The position numbers and the translations under genes were made by a program. Positions 34,559-38,122 of a stretch of DNA of 38,122 nucleotides are shown here, piece after piece. Every line of letters starts with the position of its first letter. The stretch's first letter is position 1. The DNA lies in assembly GCA_016291895.1 (NCBI GenBank), contig JAEEZO010000079.1, positions 1 to 38,122 on the forward strand, written 5' to 3'. The stretch comes from Caryophanales bacterium. GTDB lineage: Bacteria; Bacillota_I; Bacilli_A; RF39; UBA660. The notes under the pieces are model-generated. The model was given only the letters and a program-made list of their open reading frames with translations. It did no database searches and was not told where the DNA came from.

Positions 34559-36085
34559 TTATAAACTATATCCATTAAAGCTTGTAACAGCAGCAGAAAC
34601 TAGTTCTGGCATAATACGATTACCATCAGTATGAGTTTGATAATCTTTTTTAGCAAACTGATTCCACTTATCAGATAAATAATGAACATTAGAATAATTT
34701 CGATCCAGTTTAGCATAATGATTTTTAATACTTTGTTTTCCTTTTTGACTATAAACTAAATAAATATTAGCACTTGGACAGTTTTTAGCCACTAAATCAA
34801 GTCCTGTGAAAACATATCCTTCATTATAGCCACAAGATACCCATCCACCACCATTTTTAGCACAATGATCAAAGTTTCGATCACCTGTTGCACTAATAAA
34901 ATAGAGATTTTTACCTTCAAGTCCTTTTAATTCTTCAATACTACTAAATTGAACTTTTTCACCTTTTATTGCATTTTTACCAGTTACTAAAACGGCATTA
35001 TTAACACAATAAACTGTTTGATACAAGTCCCCATTATTAGCAGCAAGTTTTAATGATTCAGCACCATATAAACTATCACCACCAATAATATTTTGACATT
35101 TAGATAAATCTGTTCTAGCAACTCCATTCATAAATCTTGTTGCTTCAGCAACCATCTTTTGTTTACCAAATTTATGATTACCTCTACTATCTCTACTTTG
35201 AACATCACTTTTTAAGAATCTAACAACTAAAGAATCAGAAGGATAACCTGTTGGATTATCATAACCATCAGCAATAAAATATGTAAAAGTATTTAATTTA
35301 GAATATTCTTTTGTACCATCAGGTATAAAGAAACCTACTCTAACACTATCACCATTAACACTTAATAACTTTGTAGATAAATTATATTTATAAGTTTTAC
35401 CATTTTTGGTAAATGTTACTTCATTACCATTAACTATACAATCTTTATTTTGCATAAAGAAATTAATATCAGCAGCTTTTAAATGACTACCAGTTTTCTT
35501 ATTATAAGCAAGAGCCCATATATCATTAAAATCAAAATCACCATAATTACCACTAACAATTTCTTCATCAAGATCTTCGACCGTTTGAAGAAGACTTACT
35601 AATGAATCTTTAGAAGTAGATAATGTTTCTTGATTTTTAGTTTTACCACTTGCAACTGTTTCTTTTATTTTTCCTGCGTAAGGTGTAATGGAAGATGGAA
35701 TATCAATATCTGTACTAGATATGATACTTTCAACATCACTATATTGTTCTGATGCGTCAAGAACAACATCAACATCGACATCAACAACTTCTTCATCATG
35801 ACTATCCGTGCTATCACTTGGCTTTCTACCACCAGATCCTGGTGAATATGGAACATTACTAGAATTAATAATATTTTGTAAATATGAAACTACTGAATCA
35901 ACACCAATTTCATTATTTTGATATTTCGATAAATAAGATGATAAACTCGCTATTGTATTTTCATCAAGAGTACGTCCGGTCTCATTTTGTATTTTATTAC
36001 ATAATTCATTAAGTAATTCTTGAAAAGAAATAGTTCCATTATCTAATTTACTTATTTCATTTTGTATATATGTTCTAAAATCCAT
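34559..36085 (-). CDS. Putative secreted alpha/beta-hydrolase-like protein of a WXG-like cassette, 508 aa
   Basis: No family is firmly recognised. The first 75 residues are helical, followed by a flexible Ser/Gly/Asp-rich linker (about 80-120) with VDVDVDVV. A helical part runs to about 180, and the C-terminal 250 residues look alpha/beta. There GDSLYG (336-341) fits the GxSxxG nucleophile elbow (Ser338) after a hydrophobic strand; Asp402 in FISATGDRN and His485 in THTDGNR are candidate triad partners. It has no signal peptide or membrane helix. It follows three small helical genes, the first WXG100-like, which is the layout of type VII secretion substrate operons. AAGGAG precedes the ATG with a 5-bp gap to the previous gene. 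Confidence 0.72.
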   Translation of the reverse strand: MDFRTYIQNEISKLDNGTISFQELLNELCNKIQNETGRTLDENTIASLSSYLSKYQNNEIGVDSVVSYLQNIINSSNVPYSPGSGGRKPSDSTDSHDEEVVDVDVDVVLDASEQYSDVESIISSTDIDIPSSITPYAGKIKETVASGKTKNQETLSTSKDSLVSLLQTVEDLDEEIVSGNYGDFDFNDIWALAYNKKTGSHLKAADINFFMQNKDCIVNGNEVTFTKNGKTYKYNLSTKLLSVNGDSVRVGFFIPDGTKEYSKLNTFTYFIADGYDNPTGYPSDSLVVRFLKSDVQSRDSRGNHKFGKQKMVAEATRFMNGVARTDLSKCQNIIGGDSLYGAESLKLAANNGDLYQTVYCVNNAVLVTGKNAIKGEKVQFSSIEELKGLEGKNLYFISATGDRNFDHCAKNGGGWVSCGYNEGYVFTGLDLVAKNCPSANIYLVYSQKGKQSIKNHYAKLDRNYSNVHYLSDKWNQFAKKDYQTHTDGNRIMPELVSAAVTSFNGYSL

Positions 36086-36090
36086 AAGCT

Positions 36091-36405
36091 TTACTCCTTT
36101 TCAACACTTTCCTTCTTTTTAAGAAGTTCATATTCTTGTTCTTGAAGTCTTTTAATCTCTTCATCGATTCTTGCAACAATAGATGCTTTTTCACTTAAAA
36201 CATTATTAATAATATTTGTTATATTAGTAGCAAGAACTTTATTATTACTAAGCATTTCATTTTTTAAAATAGTATCTTCACAATTAGAAAATGTGCTATC
36301 TAAAGATTTTACTTTAGATAGAGCATCCTGATACTCTTCAATAAACTTATCAACATTACTAATAAATGTTTGTTTATCATTCTTTAATTCTTGACTAGTC
36401 ATCAT
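36091..36405 (-). CDS. Small helical coiled-coil protein, WXG-like cassette, 104 aa
   Basis: A small, helical, charged protein without signal peptide. Residues about 15-70 form helices and 72-104 a probable coiled coil ending in EQEYELLKKKESVEKE. It resembles in size and character the small partner proteins (DUF5082-like) that accompany LXG-type substrates, but no specific family match can be claimed. Two adjacent ATG codons (36405 and 36402) follow GGGGGAAA; the second has better spacing. It overlaps the previous gene by 11 bp, showing tight coupling. Confidence 0.72.
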   Translation of the reverse strand: MMTSQELKNDKQTFISNVDKFIEEYQDALSKVKSLDSTFSNCEDTILKNEMLSNNKVLATNITNIINNVLSEKASIVARIDEEIKRLQEQEYELLKKKESVEKE

Positions 36406-36697
36406 TTTCCCCCATCATCTTTTTTACATCATTATAATAAGTTTCATAACTATTTATAATGTAATAAAAACTATTTTTATAATCATTATTTTTTTCATTA
36501 AAGTAATCAATACGATTTTCAATATAATCATTATATAAAGGAATAATATCTTTGGATTTAGGAGTATTTAAAATTGTTTCAATATCTGATACTTCTTTAT
36601 AAATATTAGTTAAAGAATCAATTATTTCTTTATTACATTCTTCTACTCTTTCACGAATGTTTTTAAAATTATCTTCATTATAATTAATTTTGGTCAT
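36395..36697 (-). CDS. Small helical protein, WXG-like cassette, 100 aa
   Basis: A small helical protein rich in Asn, Tyr and Glu, with no signal peptide or membrane segment and no WXG motif. The ATG at 36697 is chosen because GGAGG lies seven bases upstream; a longer frame through the end of the previous gene lacks a site. It overlaps the WXG-like gene by 14 bp. Together with its neighbours it looks like one of a set of small helical partner proteins; its size (about 100 aa) fits ESX-type helical hairpins. No family is recognised. Confidence 0.72.
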   Translation of the reverse strand: MTKINYNEDNFKNIRERVEECNKEIIDSLTNIYKEVSDIETILNTPKSKDIIPLYNDYIENRIDYFNEKNNDYKNSFYYIINSYETYYNDVKKMMGENDD

Positions 36698-36998
36698 AAG
36701 AAACCTCCATATTAATAAGATTAGAAAACTTTTTTCGAAGAAGATTGTATTCGCTTCCATATTTATCATAATAAGACGTTAAAAACTTAATATATGACAA
36801 GATTTTTCTTTCCATATCCATTAATTCATCTATATAATTATCATATATTTCATTAAAAGTATCTGCAGCTTCACCTTCCCATTTTAGTTCCAGTCTAGCT
36901 TTTCTAAGTTCATTTATTTGATCATCAATATTCTTTAACTGTTCTTCTAAGTAATCTACCTTTTGTTTTAGGGTACCTACTTTTACTAAATACCTCAT
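36684..36998 (-). CDS. WXG100-like protein, 104 aa
   Basis: A 104-aa helical protein with Trp40-Glu41-Gly42 in the middle (ARLELKWEGEAADTF), between two helices of 35-50 residues, as in WXG100/ESAT-6-family helical hairpins, which are secreted by type VII systems or chaperone their substrates. AADTF after WxG also fits the family. A clear C-terminal YxxxD/E signal is not seen. The ATG at 36998 has AGGTGAT upstream; an in-frame ATG six codons earlier overlaps that site. It is the first gene of the cassette, with an extended -10 at 37015-37020 and a terminator of the previous unit just before it. Confidence 0.75.
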   Translation of the reverse strand: MRYLVKVGTLKQKVDYLEEQLKNIDDQINELRKARLELKWEGEAADTFNEIYDNYIDELMDMERKILSYIKFLTSYYDKYGSEYNLLRKKFSNLINMEVSYDQN

Positions 36999-37014
36999 AT
37001 TATCACCTATTATC

Positions 37015-37023
37015 ATTATATCA
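37015..37023 (-). promoter_or_regulatory. Extended -10 of the WXG-like cassette
   Basis: TGATATAAT on the minus strand with TATAAT at 37015-37020; 16 bases lie between it and the ATG of the WXG-like gene. No clear -35. Confidence 0.5.
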
Positions 37024-37041
37024 TTATTATGACAACTATAT

Positions 37042-37069
37042 AAAAAAAATAGAGAATAATCTCTATTTT
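37042..37069 (-). terminator. Terminator of the gdpP-type unit
   Basis: AAAATAGAG (37046-37054) pairs with CTCTATTTT (37061-37069), followed on the minus strand by a run of T. It overlaps the stop of the 214-aa gene. Confidence 0.8.
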
Positions 37070-37707
37070 ATTTTAACTTTTTCATGTAAATATTCTTTTA
37101 TATATGATAATTGTAATTTAAATAAATTTTTATTAAAAGAAGGATCATAACTAATTCTATTATCATCAAAAAACTTTTGTAACATTTGATAATCAACTCT
37201 TGATAAATAATCAAAGAATTTATTATCATCATTTTTAGCAAGTAAATTAATATCAACTATGAGAATTGTTTTATACGTCATAATTAATAATGAGTCATCT
37301 AAAATATCATCACTAGTAGTAGTTATATAATCATGAATTGTATTTAATCTTTCGTCTTGATAATCAATATTTTCTTCTTCAAAGAAATCATAAAAAGTTC
37401 TAATAGCCATATAACAATCATTCATACCTAAATCTTCTTTAAAAAACATAATGTTAATTAAATCTGTTGCTTGATCAATTGTTAAATTACTTATTTTATT
37501 TAAGAATATTGGGGAAATAGCATTAATATCATACCCTTTATCAATTAACCCTTTAATTGTTTTAATAGCAAGATAAGTAAAAGCAACATCTTCTTTTCTT
37601 AAACCATTACCTTCCATCTCGAGAACTTTAGCTGCTTCATTTAGAGTTAATTTAGCATGGGATACATATTCATATTTTTCTTTTAATTTAGCACTACCTT
37701 TTTTCAT
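37063..37707 (-). CDS. Unknown all-helical protein, 214 aa
   Basis: No family is recognised. A cytoplasmic helical protein without signal or membrane segments, starting with a basic stretch (MKKGSAKLKEKYEY). It contains a segment with regular helical spacing (LNKISNLTIDQATDLINIMFF). AAGGAGAG precedes the ATG. It begins two bases after the stop of the GdpP-type gene, so the two are co-transcribed and perhaps functionally linked to cyclic-di-AMP turnover; this is inferred from position only. Confidence 0.75.
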   Translation of the reverse strand: MKKGSAKLKEKYEYVSHAKLTLNEAAKVLEMEGNGLRKEDVAFTYLAIKTIKGLIDKGYDINAISPIFLNKISNLTIDQATDLINIMFFKEDLGMNDCYMAIRTFYDFFEEENIDYQDERLNTIHDYITTTSDDILDDSLLIMTYKTILIVDINLLAKNDDNKFFDYLSRVDYQMLQKFFDDNRISYDPSFNKNLFKLQLSYIKEYLHEKVKIK

Positions 37708-37709
37708 TA

Positions 37710-38122
37710 TTATCTCTCCTTATAATAAGATGGTTTTAAAACCTTTTCTAATTTGTTATAAACTTCTTCAATAGTTGAATCAGTGATTGTAGCTGCACCT
37801 GAAGTATCATGGCCTCCACCACCAAATTTTTCCATAATAGCATTAATATCGATATTTCCTGTTGATCTTGCAGAAATACCAATTGTATTATCATTTCTTA
37901 CACCAATAGCAAACGATGCGTCAGCTCCAAGGATCATTGCTTCATCAGCAATTTTTGATAATTCTTCTTTAGTATATACAATATCCTCATTAGTTTTAAT
38001 GATAGCAAGCATACAACTATGTATTTTAATATTTTTAATAGATTCATGAACTTTTAAATAACTTTCTAAATCTTCTTTAAAATAATCATTTACACGATTG
38101 GTATCAGCTCCATAATCTTTTA
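37710..38122 (-). CDS. GdpP-type DHH/DHHA1 phosphodiesterase, C-terminal part
   Basis: The minus-strand frame enters from the right edge and stops at 37710, giving 137 residues. It reads GADTNRVNDYFKEDL...SCMLAIIKT...ADASFAIGVRN...GISARSTGNIDINAIMEKFGGGGHDTSGAA. The DHHA1 motif GGGGH and the SARS...IMEK.GGGGH block are closest to GdpP/YybT, which cleaves the second messenger c-di-AMP; NrnA-type nanoRNases share the fold. The first DHH residues and any PAS and membrane part lie outside the window. The visible methionine at 38012 is internal, not the start. Confidence 0.85.
   Translation of the reverse strand, partial: KDYGADTNRVNDYFKEDLESYLKVHESIKNIKIHSCMLAIIKTNEDIVYTKEELSKIADEAMILGADASFAIGVRNDNTIGISARSTGNIDINAIMEKFGGGGHDTSGAATITDSTIEEVYNKLEKVLKPSYYKER

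Noticed and set aside
35665..35856. Short open frame inside the 508-aa gene
   Set aside because: It is a shifted frame over the Asp-rich linker with no start site.
1..38122. Mycoplasma-type code (UGA as Trp)
   Set aside because: UGA ends several genes and Trp is encoded by UGG throughout, including in conserved motifs.
1..38122. CRISPR array, rRNA genes or complete insertion sequence
   Set aside because: No regularly spaced repeats, rRNA-like stretches or transposase motifs were seen in the window.

Overview
The window looks like chromosome from a very AT-rich, Gram-positive-type bacterium of the Bacilli/Mollicutes borderland, for example an uncultured RF39- or Erysipelotrichia-like gut lineage. 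This is inferred from family content and codon use and was not tested by a search. UGA is a stop codon (for instance in the flippase gene) and Trp is always UGG, so the standard bacterial code applies, not the Mycoplasma code. Most genes lie on the minus strand and have clear AGGAGG- or GGTGAT-type ribosome binding sites.

Layout. Positions 1-119 hold the last 38 codons of a tyrosine recombinase, so the window opens at the edge of an integrated element. A hairpin-rich non-coding stretch (120-429) separates it from the chromosome. From 430 to about 9320 lie a helical unknown, recG, and an operon of polysaccharide deacetylase, flippase, CtpE-like P-type ATPase, ylbF-like gene and rsmD. Then come queH, a membrane-anchored BIG2/metallo-beta-lactamase protein, ftsZ and ftsA. 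A middle section (14.3-24.9 kb) carries tRNA-Met, a short-chain dehydrogenase, small helical unknowns, a secreted repeat protein that appears to start at ATT, a sirtuin, an ASCH protein, tRNA-Glu(CTC), a thioredoxin-like lipoprotein, a TtcA-like PP-loop enzyme and membrane unknowns.

Two textbook RNA switches control the right part. A SAM-I riboswitch with its own terminator precedes metK, and the genes behind metK (two membrane unknowns and the TtcA-like gene) have no obvious terminator between them and metK. A T-box precedes an operon of HD hydrolase, valS, a dapL-type aminotransferase and a dicarboxylate/amino acid:cation symporter.

From 33.8 to 37.0 kb lies the most unusual block: a WXG100-like small protein, two more small helical proteins and a 508-residue protein whose C-terminal half shows an alpha/beta-hydrolase-like GxSxxG elbow, followed by a membrane-anchored unknown with its own promoter. 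The order resembles type VII secretion (LXG-type) substrate operons, but no secretion ATPase is present here. The window ends in the C-terminus of a GdpP-type DHH/DHHA1 phosphodiesterase and a helical unknown.

Recurring themes are membrane-anchored BIG2 or Ig-like domains fused to hydrolases, and several small all-helical unknowns that may be lineage-specific paralogues.
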